From positions 44,260 through 108,259 of the forward strand of contig CAIRCN010000053.1 of assembly GCA_903877135.1 (NCBI GenBank): DNA of 64,000 nt, in the 5' to 3' direction. A program made the position numbers and the translations under genes. The notes beneath the pieces were generated by a model. That model saw only the letters and a program-made list of their open reading frames with translations, searched no databases and was not told the origin of the DNA. Source of the DNA: an uncultured Opitutia bacterium. Lineage in GTDB: Bacteria; Verrucomicrobiota; Verrucomicrobiia; Opitutales; Opitutaceae. Below are positions 30,118-38,182 of the stretch, piece by piece (positions within the stretch are counted from its first letter, which is position 1; each line of letters begins with the position of its first letter).

Positions 30118-31317
30118 ATGAGCCCAAAACTGCTTCGCCGCGCCGTGGAGGCGCTTGATTCTTTCAACGTCGAGACGCCCTCCTGGGGTTTCGCCGACAC
30201 CGGCACCCGCTTCGGGAAGTTTTTCCAGGACGCCGCCGCGATCGACATGAACGACAAGCTGGCTGACGCCGGCCAGGTGCATGCGCTCACAGGCTGCTGC
30301 CCGACGGTCGCGACGCACGTGCTGTGGGATTTCATCCCAGGCGAGGATCCGAAAAAGGTGGTGCGCCTTTCCCGGAAGCATGGCGTGAAGCTCGGCGCCA
30401 TTAACCCCAACGTATTTCAGGACCAGTGCTACAAATGGGGCTCGTTCGGCAACAACGACCCGAAGATCCGCCAGCACGCGCTCCAGCACTGCCTCGATTC
30501 CATCGCCATCATGAAGGCGGTCGGCAGCGAATACTTGTCGCTGTGGTTCGCTGACGGCACGAGCTATCCGGGGCAGGGGAGCATCCGTGAGCGCAAGGGC
30601 TATTTTGAGGAATGTCTGAAGGCGTTGCACAAGAAACTCGGCCCAAAGCAGACGATGCTCGTGGAATACAAGCCCTTCGAGCCCGCGTTCTACGCGACCG
30701 ACATCGCCGACTGGGGTATGGCCTATGTCTATTCGAAGAAAGCCGGCCCGAAGTCGAAGGTGCTGGTCGACACCGGCCACCATTACAGCGCCACCAATAT
30801 CGAGCAGATCGTCGCCTGGCTCCTCGATGAGGACATGCTCGGCGGCTTCCACTTTAACGACCGACGCTACGCCGACGACGACCTGACGCTGGGCTCGATC
30901 GATCCCTACCAGATTTTTCGCATCTTCCACGAGATCCACTCCTTCTCCGCAGACCGCGGCCGGATGCCGAAGATCGCATACATGATCGACCAGTCGCACA
31001 ACGAGAAGCCGAAGGTCGAGGCGACCATCCAGACGGTCGTGATCGCGCAGGAACTCTACGCGAAGGCGGCGCTCGTCGACCACGAGGCGCTCCGTCGCGC
31101 GCAGGCAAAAAACAACGTCATCGATGCGGAGTTGATTCTGAAAAAGGCATTTTTCACCGACGTCACGCCGGCGCTCGGCGTGTGGCGCAAGGCGAACAAG
31201 CTCCCGTCCGACCCGCTCGCCGAGCACCGCCGCAGCGGATACGAGAAGAAGGCCGCCGCTGATCGCCGGGCCCGTCGCAAGGCCATGGGCATCACGCGTG
31301 GCGGCAGCTTCGCATAA
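30118..31317 (+). CDS. rhaI: L-rhamnose isomerase, Pseudomonas-type (RhaI)
   Basis: The 399-residue TIM-barrel isomerase converts L-rhamnose to L-rhamnulose. Metal ligands can be recognised as Glu in LVEYKPFEP, Asp/His in VDTGHHYSATN, His in GGFHFNDRRYADDDL and Asp in YMIDQSHNEKPK, the pattern of the Pseudomonas stutzeri-type enzyme rather than E. coli RhaA. Close relatives also accept L-lyxose and other aldoses. A 180-bp gap separates it from lnt, so it probably has its own promoter. No kinase or aldolase of the phosphorylative route is adjacent. Confidence 0.88.
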   Translation: MSPKLLRRAVEALDSFNVETPSWGFADTGTRFGKFFQDAAAIDMNDKLADAGQVHALTGCCPTVATHVLWDFIPGEDPKKVVRLSRKHGVKLGAINPNVFQDQCYKWGSFGNNDPKIRQHALQHCLDSIAIMKAVGSEYLSLWFADGTSYPGQGSIRERKGYFEECLKALHKKLGPKQTMLVEYKPFEPAFYATDIADWGMAYVYSKKAGPKSKVLVDTGHHYSATNIEQIVAWLLDEDMLGGFHFNDRRYADDDLTLGSIDPYQIFRIFHEIHSFSADRGRMPKIAYMIDQSHNEKPKVEATIQTVVIAQELYAKAALVDHEALRRAQAKNNVIDAELILKKAFFTDVTPALGVWRKANKLPSDPLAEHRRSGYEKKAAADRRARRKAMGITRGGSFA

Positions 31318-31324
31318 AGCGGAG

Positions 31325-32128
31325 CTATTTACTGGCGGAAAACTTCATCCGCCGGACGATCCGGGAAAACAGCCAGGGCGCGAAACGCTTGAGGTAAATT
31401 CCGGCAACCTCGAACCCGCCGACGTGGACTTCCTCCCGTCCATGGGCGAGGCCGCGCATAATGGCGGCGGCGCAGCGTTCGGCCGAGATGCCTTGCTGGT
31501 GAGTTTCGTCGGTGCGGCCGTGTTTGTGGCCCTGTGCGTCGAGTGCGTTGTCGGAGACTTTGGTTTTCACGTAGCCCGGGCAGACGAGCGTGACCTTCAC
31601 GCCTGTTTGCCAGAGCTCGGCGCGGAGCGAGTCGAAGTAACCATGCAACGCGTGCTTCGCGGCAGCGTAAGTGGACCGTCCCGGCGTGCCGACATAGCCC
31701 ATTACGCTGCTGACCACGACAAGGTGCCCCGAGCGTCGGGCGAGCATCGAGGGCAGCACGGCCTTGGTGAGTGCGACGGTGCCGAAATAATTCACCTCCA
31801 TCAGAGTGCGCTCAACTTCCAGGGTGGCGTCGGCCGCCAGCGCCCGCTGGCTCACACCGCCGTTGTTCACCAGCACGTCGACACGTCCGCAACGGGCGAG
31901 GACCTGCGCCGTGAGCGTGGGAAAGGTATCGCTGCGAACGAGGTCGAGCGGCACGCATTGGTGCTCGGCTGGGCGCTCGCAGGCGAGCCGCACGCGCTCA
32001 AGCTCGGCCGGCTGGCGGCTAGAAAGCACGAGCGTGGCGCCCTCGCGAGCCAGGGCCACCGCCAGCGCCTCGCCAATGCCCGACGAAGCGCCAGTGATCC
32101 AGATGACCTTGTCGGTAAACCTCTTCAT
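31325..32128 (-). CDS. Short-chain dehydrogenase/reductase
   Basis: The start is set at ATG 32128 (MKRFTDKVIWITGASSGIGE); an earlier opening at 32197 adds 23 residues of unlikely sequence before the fold. The 267-residue classical SDR has the cofactor motif GASSGIGE, NNGG instead of the usual NNAG, a catalytic Ser in VSSVMG and the Tyr/Lys pair in YAAAK. The C-terminus is hydrophobic and basic (AGIYLKRFAPWLFSRIVRRMKF), suggesting membrane association as in DHRS7-type lipid SDRs. Convergent with rhaI (7 bp). Confidence 0.85.
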   Translation of the reverse strand: MKRFTDKVIWITGASSGIGEALAVALAREGATLVLSSRQPAELERVRLACERPAEHQCVPLDLVRSDTFPTLTAQVLARCGRVDVLVNNGGVSQRALAADATLEVERTLMEVNYFGTVALTKAVLPSMLARRSGHLVVVSSVMGYVGTPGRSTYAAAKHALHGYFDSLRAELWQTGVKVTLVCPGYVKTKVSDNALDAQGHKHGRTDETHQQGISAERCAAAIMRGLAHGREEVHVGGFEVAGIYLKRFAPWLFSRIVRRMKFSASK

Positions 32129-32268
32129 TGGGCGCGAGATTAGGCGCAGTTGACGTTGCCGTCGAGTGCCGACGGCCACCCTTGTGGTGGGGCTCACGGC
32201 GGATTATTTACCAATGATGGTGACCGTGGGCCATTGCGCAGCGGACAAAGTGTGCGACTTTACCAGCG
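32129..32268. promoter_or_regulatory. Divergent region with a short palindrome
   Basis: This 140-bp region separates the leftward SDR from a rightward PhyH gene. It contains a perfect 6-bp inverted repeat CCGTCG-agtgc-CGACGG at 32159-32175 followed by CCAC-cctt-GTGG. Either could be an operator or a transcript hairpin; no promoter boxes were confidently assigned. Confidence 0.3.
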
Positions 32269-33300
32269 ATGACGCCCCCCCTGCCGCTCACCGCCCAGCA
32301 AATCCAGTTTTTCAATGAGGAAGGCTACCTCATTGTGCCCGATGTCTTCGACCCGGCCGACCTTGAACCGCTGCGCCGCGAGCTGGCGGCAGAGATCGAA
32401 AAGAAGGTTCGCGGCCTGCAGGCCGAGGGCAAGCTGACGAATATGCACGCTAGGCTCGATTTCGACCGCCGGCTCGCGGCCCTTTACCGCGACTCGAAGG
32501 AAAACGGTGAGACGATCATGCGCCACCTCGAGGGCCTCCGCGGGGGCGGATTTCACGCGCCGGAAATGTTCGACGTGATCGCACAGCCGAAATTGCTCGC
32601 CAAGGTGGCTTCGCTGCTTGGCTCGGAGGAAATAGTGGCGTCGTCCGTCTACCGCATCCGACCCAAGCTCCCGAACATCGGGCGCGGCGTGGTGCCGTGG
32701 CATCAGGACAGCGGCTATTTCTCCGAGCACTGCGACGAGCATCTCATCATCACGTGCTGGGTGCCGCTGGTCGACGCGACGATCGAGAACGGCTGCATGC
32801 AGATTCTGCCGCGCACGCACCTGGGCCCGGTGGTCGAGCATCGCACGGGCGGCAACGCGGGTTTCCTCATCATCGAGGACAAAGACCTGCCTGACCACCC
32901 GCGCAAGGCGATCACCGCGGCCTGCCCGCGCGGCGGTGTGGTGTTCATGACGAACCGCACGCCGCATTGCTCTACGCCGAATTATTCCGACCACATCCGC
33001 TGGAGCATTGATCTGCGCTACCAGTCGGCGGACTCGCCCAACAACGTCGGTCTCTGGCCCGAGTCGATTGGAACCGATGGCCAAGCGGACGATGCATTTT
33101 ACGAGAAGGTTACGGTGGCGTGTTATCCACCCGAGGCGGATTTTCTCGTGCATAGCCGGAAGACGCCGGAGGCGGTGACGGACTACGCGGAATACGTGAA
33201 GCGGCGAGAGGTTTACGACCGCACACAATCGAAGTTCTCGGCTTACCGCCGTTGGCCGAACCGCGCCGGGGAGGCGCAGCCGGCCCGTTCAGGACACTAA
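32269..33300 (+). CDS. Phytanoyl-CoA dioxygenase (PhyH) family protein
   Basis: The 343-residue Fe(II)/2-oxoglutarate oxygenase has the H-x-D pair in VPWHQDSGYF, the distal His in NRTPHCSTPN and an oxoglutarate-binding Arg in IRWSIDLRYQ. It has no export signal. Its 3' end overlaps the convergent AraC gene by 12 bp, and a second PhyH gene lies on the other side of that regulator. The surrounding carbohydrate genes suggest that the substrate is a modified sugar or small hydroxyacid rather than phytanoyl-CoA; this is inference. Confidence 0.85.
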   Translation: MTPPLPLTAQQIQFFNEEGYLIVPDVFDPADLEPLRRELAAEIEKKVRGLQAEGKLTNMHARLDFDRRLAALYRDSKENGETIMRHLEGLRGGGFHAPEMFDVIAQPKLLAKVASLLGSEEIVASSVYRIRPKLPNIGRGVVPWHQDSGYFSEHCDEHLIITCWVPLVDATIENGCMQILPRTHLGPVVEHRTGGNAGFLIIEDKDLPDHPRKAITAACPRGGVVFMTNRTPHCSTPNYSDHIRWSIDLRYQSADSPNNVGLWPESIGTDGQADDAFYEKVTVACYPPEADFLVHSRKTPEAVTDYAEYVKRREVYDRTQSKFSAYRRWPNRAGEAQPARSGH

Positions 33301-34197
33301 GGTTTTCTGGCCTGAGCCAACCGGACTTTGGCTTTGCGGGGCCTTGGCGCGCCAATCTCGCGGGGTGACGCCAAACGCGCGCCGGAACACCGTGCTGAAG
33401 TGCTGCGAGGAACTGAACCCGTGCTGGTGGGCCACCTTCGTCACGTCGAAATCCGGCTGCCGCAGCGTCTGGCGCGCCGCACTCACGCGCAGTTGCAGGT
33501 GGTAGGCCGCGGGGCTGACTCCTACCTCACGCCGGAACTGCGCGCAGAAATGCGGCACGCTCCGCGCCGTCGCCATGGCGGCGAGGTCGCGCAGCGGCAG
33601 CCGCCGGTCGAGCTGGTTTTCCATGAAGGCGATGGCGCGCTGCACGGCGTAGGAGTAGGGCAGGGCGTTTTTTGCGGGGGCCGGGCGGTCACCGGCGAGC
33701 AAGCGCTGCGTGACGAGCGTGATGAAGAGGTCGAGATAGGCCTTCACCGTTTGCAGCCGGTGGGCGTGATGGGTCACGACTTGCGCCACCAGCCCGCGCA
33801 GCACCGGCTCGACCTCCGGACAACCCGGCAGCAGCCGAAGTCGAGACCGCCGCAAGGTGCCCGCCAGTTTTTTCGCCGCCGAGCCGAGTTCGTCCAGTTT
33901 TAGGCCGACCCAGAGGTGGTGGTTTTCGGGATTCGCCATCGGCCCGGTGCCGTGTTTTTCGCCGGGGTAGGCGATGTAGAGGTCGCCCATCGCCTGCACG
34001 GTCACCTCGCCGGCCGCCCGCCAGGAGGCGCGCCCGCGGGAGAGATAGAGAAACTCGAAGCCGGCGTGCGCGTGGGGCTTGCGGTGGTGGCCGCGGCAGC
34101 ACAACGCCTCGCCGCAGTGGGTGAGCGCCGGCAGCGCGTCCACCGGCGCGTCGTAGATGAAGCCGCTGATGATCTGGGGGTCGCGGAGGACTTTCAC
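33289..34197 (-). CDS. AraC-family transcriptional regulator
   Basis: The 302-residue protein starts with GTG at 34197. The N-terminal cupin-like sensing domain includes HRKPHAHAGFEFLYLSRG, a possible metal or ligand pocket, and AYPGEKHG. The C-terminal 100 residues hold the two AraC helix-turn-helix motifs, ending FSSSQHFSTVFRRAFGVTPRDWR. It is divergent from a PhyH gene (114 bp) and convergent with another. Likely it senses a sugar and controls the neighbouring oxygenase and lyase genes. Confidence 0.9.
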   Translation of the reverse strand: MKVLRDPQIISGFIYDAPVDALPALTHCGEALCCRGHHRKPHAHAGFEFLYLSRGRASWRAAGEVTVQAMGDLYIAYPGEKHGTGPMANPENHHLWVGLKLDELGSAAKKLAGTLRRSRLRLLPGCPEVEPVLRGLVAQVVTHHAHRLQTVKAYLDLFITLVTQRLLAGDRPAPAKNALPYSYAVQRAIAFMENQLDRRLPLRDLAAMATARSVPHFCAQFRREVGVSPAAYHLQLRVSAARQTLRQPDFDVTKVAHQHGFSSSQHFSTVFRRAFGVTPRDWRAKAPQSQSPVGSGQKTLVS

Positions 34198-34311
34198 GGC
34201 CGGTGGCAGAGGTTCATGTTTTTAAGCCAAGCGTAATATTCTATACGTTTCCACTGAAAAATCTGAACGCGCCGCGCCCCGACCGCGGTTACCCTGCCGC
34301 ACCTTCTCACC
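34198..34311. promoter_or_regulatory. AraC-PhyH divergent control region
   Basis: An AT-rich stretch in an otherwise GC-rich neighbourhood holds an imperfect palindrome at 34230-34249 (AGCGTA-N8-TACGTT, 5 of 6 pairing). It lies between the GTG start of the AraC gene and the ATG of the second PhyH gene, a natural place for the regulator's operator and two back-to-back promoters. Confidence 0.4.
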
Positions 34312-35133
34312 ATGCCCACCACCGCACTCCATCCCCACCGACTGACCTCCGCCCAGCAGAAGTTCTACTATGAGCAGGGCTACCTGCTCGGTCTGCCGCC
34401 CATCTACACGCTGGCGGAGATGGCGGCCCTCAACGCCGAACTCCCGCACCTCCTCGCGCTGCTCAGGCCCGGCGAGACCACCAAGGACATCCGTGAGTGG
34501 CACGAGACCAGCACTTACCTCTACGAAATCTGCATGAACCCGAAGATCCTCGACCTCGTCGAGGGCATCCTCGGGCCGAATTTCTACTGCTGGGCGAGCA
34601 ACTTTTTCATCAAGGACCCGCGCAGCATGTCCACCGTCGGCTGGCACCAGGATTCCTACTACTGGCCGATGGCGCCGAACAACTCCGTCACCGTTTGGCT
34701 CGCATTCGACGACGTCGATGAGGTGAACGGCGGGATGAAACTCATTCCCGGCTCGCACCGGGGCGGCATCATCAAGCACCGCAAGTCCGTCGAAACCAGT
34801 TCCGTGCTCACGCTCGAACTGGCGGACGGTTCCGACTTCAAGGCCGACACCGCCGTGCAGTTCCGCCTCCAGGCTGGCGAGTGCTCGCTGCACGACGACC
34901 GCGCCATCCACGGCTCGCAGGCCAATCCCTCCGACCGCCGCCGCGCCGGCCTCACCATCCGCTACTCGGGCACCAACGTGAAAAACGACCTGAGCGTAAA
35001 TCCGAATTTCAAGGCCTACCTCTGCCGCGGCGTGGACGAGTTCCGGCACAACCCCGTGGGCACGCCGCCGACGCAACGCTACGGTCGCCCGAACTTCAAG
35101 CCCGTGAGCAACGAAGAGGCCGGCAAGGTCTGA
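34312..35133 (+). CDS. Phytanoyl-CoA dioxygenase (PhyH) family protein
   Basis: The 273-residue protein has the facial-triad H-x-D in VGWHQDSYYW, the distal His in DRAIHGSQANPSD and RRAGLTIRYSG for 2-oxoglutarate binding. GGMKLIPGSHRGG is the typical PhyH PGSH segment. It is transcribed away from the AraC regulator and precedes the heparinase-like lyase by 89 bp. The substrate is unknown, but the family includes sugar-derivative and mycosporine-type oxygenases as well as phytanoyl-CoA hydroxylase. Confidence 0.87.
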   Translation: MPTTALHPHRLTSAQQKFYYEQGYLLGLPPIYTLAEMAALNAELPHLLALLRPGETTKDIREWHETSTYLYEICMNPKILDLVEGILGPNFYCWASNFFIKDPRSMSTVGWHQDSYYWPMAPNNSVTVWLAFDDVDEVNGGMKLIPGSHRGGIIKHRKSVETSSVLTLELADGSDFKADTAVQFRLQAGECSLHDDRAIHGSQANPSDRRRAGLTIRYSGTNVKNDLSVNPNFKAYLCRGVDEFRHNPVGTPPTQRYGRPNFKPVSNEEAGKV

Positions 35134-35222
35134 GGCGCGGTCAGTGTTCCGCACGTTGAATAATAAGCCAGCGCGAGCACTCGAAGATTGAGGCGGCGGC
35201 GGGATGGTGCCGTAGTCGCGAC

Positions 35223-37514
35223 ATGTCCCCGACGCCCCTGTTCGCGCTGACCCCGGCCGAGTCGATGTTCGCGCCGTTTCACGATCCGGCGGTGGCCGCA
35301 CAGCTGCCGCTGCAGATCGAGCCCGGTGCCACCGCGACAGGCGTGAAACACGAGTTTGGCTGGGACGGCGTGAAGCTCTCCTGGGAAACGGCGCCCGCGG
35401 GCACCGAAGCGCTGCGGGTGGCGCTGCCGCTGACGGACCTGCCGGAAAGTTTCGATCACTTTGTTTTCTGCCTCGTGCTGCCGGTTGGGGTGAGCACGGT
35501 TTTCGAGGCGTGCAGGGGCGGGTCTTGGTCGACGCTTGGGCCGGCGCTCACCGGGGCGGGCAAGCGTCACGAGGTCACTCACGCGATCGGTGCGCGACCC
35601 GTTGACGGAGTGCGCGCGGTGTTCACCGCGCATCAGGCGGGCCACATGGTCATCAGCCTTCAATGGTGGGGTGTCGCAAGGGCCGCGCTGGTTGCGGAGC
35701 TCGTGGCGGCCCGGCCGCGGTTTGACGGCCGCTGGGAAGGTCTGCTGCTGCCGGTCGAGGACTGGCCCGAGGTGAAATTTGCGCGCGGGTTGCTGCTGGC
35801 TGAAACCGATTTACCGGCGTTACGGCAGAAGCGCGCGGCGCCCTACTGGGACCGCCACTGGCGGCTGCTCGAGGAGCGGGCGCGGCGTTTCATGGCCCGA
35901 CAGCCGGAGGACGATCTCGCGGATTTTCTGCCGCAAACCGATCAGCGTTATATCCGCGCGCGCGAACTCGGACGGGAAACGTATTTTTCCCAACCCGTGG
36001 TGCTGGGCTTTGTGGGCCTCGTGAACGGCGACCGCTCGATGGGCTTCCATGCGCTGCGTTACCTGATGTGTATGCTGCACACGACGTGGTGGACTCAGTC
36101 GGCCGAGAGCCGCGCGCGCGGCAGCATCTGGGACAAGCGCTGCTTCGACGAGGAGATGGCCACGACTGCGGCCACGCTCCTGCTCGACTGGTATGATTTC
36201 GCCATGACACCCCGCGCCCGGGCGCTCGCCCAGCAGGTGCTCTGGGACAAGGGGCTCGCGGTCATTGAGCGCGACATGATGAAGTGGGACTACGTCTTCA
36301 CCATGAACCAGGGCCCGTGGTTCTGCCGGGCGCGCCTGCTGGCGGGACTCTACCTTGAGACGGTGTGGCCGCGCATGAAACCGCACACCGAACTCGCGCT
36401 CGGCGACATGCGGGCCGGACTGGCCAACTACATTCTGCCCGACGGCGGCACCGACGAGGGACTCGGGTATTTCTCGGTGACGATGCATGCGGTCCTGCCG
36501 GGATTGCTGGCTTATGCGCGCGCCCGCGGCGTGGACGTGCGCACGCTGCTGCCGGAGCAGTTCGCGCAGACGCCGCAGTTCGTCGCTGCCCTCTCTGCGG
36601 TGGAACCAGGCCGGGTGCTGACCGAGGGCGACAACACCACCGACCTTGTGGTGGGCGACACGATTCCGCTGCTTGCGGCGATTTTTCCCGGGGAAATCTA
36701 TGCGCGCGTCGCGGCGGCGTGCCTCATGCAGCGCCGGCCTGCCGGCTACTACGACCAGTATTTTTTCGAGGGCGTTTTCGCGTTCAGCGCTGGGCCGGGG
36801 CAACTCGCGCCGCCGCAGTCCATCGTGCCAACCTTCGCTGTGTTGCCCCACACGGGCCACCTGACGAGTCTGCGGCGCGACGCGGCCGGCCGCTCGGTGC
36901 GGTTGCATCTGGTCGGCGCGAAAGCGCATGCGTCTCACACGCATTTTGACAAGGGCGCGTTCCTCCTCGAACTCGACCGGGAGCCCGTGCTCATCGATCG
37001 CGGCCAGGTGCGCTACGACGACCTGCGGTCCTACACGCTCAAGCGCTCAGAGCTTCACAACGTGCTCACGCCCGTCCTCCCCGATGGCGTCTACGTCAAC
37101 CAGCAAGGCGTTGGCGCCGAGGCGGTGATTCCCACGGGCGAGGGCGACGCGCAACGACTGCGCGCAGCCATCGATCTCTCGCACGTTTGGCGCGGGGTGA
37201 TGGCGCGCTGTTCGCGCGATCTGGCCGCGGACGGATTTGGGGAAATCACGGTGCGCGACCGCGGGGAACTCCTGTCGGCGGGTGGTCTGGTGTTTCACCT
37301 GCACACGCGGCTCCCGTGGAAAATCCGCGGGCGCGAGGCGGTGCTCGGCCTCGACGGCTGGAAGCTGACCGTGAGTGCCCCCTGGGCCGACGAGGTGACG
37401 CAGCGCGAGGACTTGGTTGATTTTCGGCTGCAGCCGGTCTGGCACCTCGAATGCCGCCTGTCTTCGGCGAAGACCTTCGACTTGGAGACGTCGTTTCTGT
37501 GTCGCCCGCTCTGA
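35223..37514 (+). CDS. Heparinase II/III-like polysaccharide lyase family protein
   Basis: The 763-residue protein has a long helical region (about 200-480, an alpha-toroid) and a C-terminal beta-sheet domain. SHTHFDKGAFLLELD at 571-585 (His572, His574, Asp576) is followed by IDRGQVRYDD and LHN, the metal-binding and structural block of the heparinase II/III family. Members cleave uronic-acid polysaccharides by beta-elimination; the substrate here is unknown. No signal peptide is seen (MSPTPLFALTPAES), so it is probably cytoplasmic and acts on imported oligosaccharides. Confidence 0.8.
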   Translation: MSPTPLFALTPAESMFAPFHDPAVAAQLPLQIEPGATATGVKHEFGWDGVKLSWETAPAGTEALRVALPLTDLPESFDHFVFCLVLPVGVSTVFEACRGGSWSTLGPALTGAGKRHEVTHAIGARPVDGVRAVFTAHQAGHMVISLQWWGVARAALVAELVAARPRFDGRWEGLLLPVEDWPEVKFARGLLLAETDLPALRQKRAAPYWDRHWRLLEERARRFMARQPEDDLADFLPQTDQRYIRARELGRETYFSQPVVLGFVGLVNGDRSMGFHALRYLMCMLHTTWWTQSAESRARGSIWDKRCFDEEMATTAATLLLDWYDFAMTPRARALAQQVLWDKGLAVIERDMMKWDYVFTMNQGPWFCRARLLAGLYLETVWPRMKPHTELALGDMRAGLANYILPDGGTDEGLGYFSVTMHAVLPGLLAYARARGVDVRTLLPEQFAQTPQFVAALSAVEPGRVLTEGDNTTDLVVGDTIPLLAAIFPGEIYARVAAACLMQRRPAGYYDQYFFEGVFAFSAGPGQLAPPQSIVPTFAVLPHTGHLTSLRRDAAGRSVRLHLVGAKAHASHTHFDKGAFLLELDREPVLIDRGQVRYDDLRSYTLKRSELHNVLTPVLPDGVYVNQQGVGAEAVIPTGEGDAQRLRAAIDLSHVWRGVMARCSRDLAADGFGEITVRDRGELLSAGGLVFHLHTRLPWKIRGREAVLGLDGWKLTVSAPWADEVTQREDLVDFRLQPVWHLECRLSSAKTFDLETSFLCRPL

Positions 37515-37589
37515 GCCGAGGGCGTTCGGTTATTATTCACAAACATTCAGTTTGAGCCGGCGGCCGGAAGGAACTTTGTGCAAGGGGTC

Positions 37590-38159
37590 ATGCACCGCAT
37601 TCGCCTGGCCCTTTTCGCCTTTGTTGTGTTTGCCGCCGGTTCGCTGCTCTCCGCAGCTGAGCCGGCCGCAAAGCCCCTCGTCGGCACTTGGCGGATCGTT
37701 CTCGGACGCGGCTCGGACCTCAGTCCGTGGCGGGCGTTCGACCTCGAGATTACGGCCGACGGCCCGCGGGTCACGCTAATCCGCCACCTCGCGGCCGGCC
37801 GGCGCACCTATGACGACGTGACGGCGCTCGACCTCAGCCAGCCGTTCAGCCGCGTGCCGGTGAAATGGTGGGGCGACAACCGCCACCTCGGCGCCTACAT
37901 CGGCGGCGATCGGACCAAGACCGTGCGCGCCGAGTTGCTCGACGGCGGGCGCATCCTGCGCACGAGCGCAGACCTCGTGCTGGCGACCCAGCAGGGTGAG
38001 CGCGCGGTCAACATTCTCTCCGACTACAAGGTCTCCGCCAACGGTGCCTGGCTCACGCTGGTCGAGCTGCGCAGCACGCGCAATGAGCCCGTCGTATATG
38101 TCTTCGAGCGCCTCACCGGTCCTCAGGCCGCGAAACACTTCACCGGCACGGCGGAGTAA
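37590..38159 (+). CDS. Secreted hypothetical protein
   Basis: The ATG at 37590 gives 189 residues with an ideal signal peptide (HRIRLALFAFVVFAAGSLLSAAEPA). A GTG at 37578, preceded by GGAAGGA, is an alternative start four codons earlier. The mature part reads as a beta-rich single domain (VGTWRIVLGRGSDLS...YVFERL), possibly lipocalin-like, but I recognise no family. It sits between the lyase and the GxGYxYP protein, with 23 bp to the latter, so it is likely part of the same unit. Confidence 0.65.
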   Translation: MHRIRLALFAFVVFAAGSLLSAAEPAAKPLVGTWRIVLGRGSDLSPWRAFDLEITADGPRVTLIRHLAAGRRTYDDVTALDLSQPFSRVPVKWWGDNRHLGAYIGGDRTKTVRAELLDGGRILRTSADLVLATQQGERAVNILSDYKVSANGAWLTLVELRSTRNEPVVYVFERLTGPQAAKHFTGTAE

Positions 38160-38182
38160 CCGGGGCAACCTTTCGTCACGCC

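Noticed and set aside
30118..31317. Assigning rhaI to the BMC-T operon as one rhamnose pathway
   Set aside because: The genes are about 22 kb apart with unrelated genes between, and no rhamnulokinase, lactaldehyde dehydrogenase or aldolase of the classical route is adjacent. A functional link is possible but not shown by the sequence.
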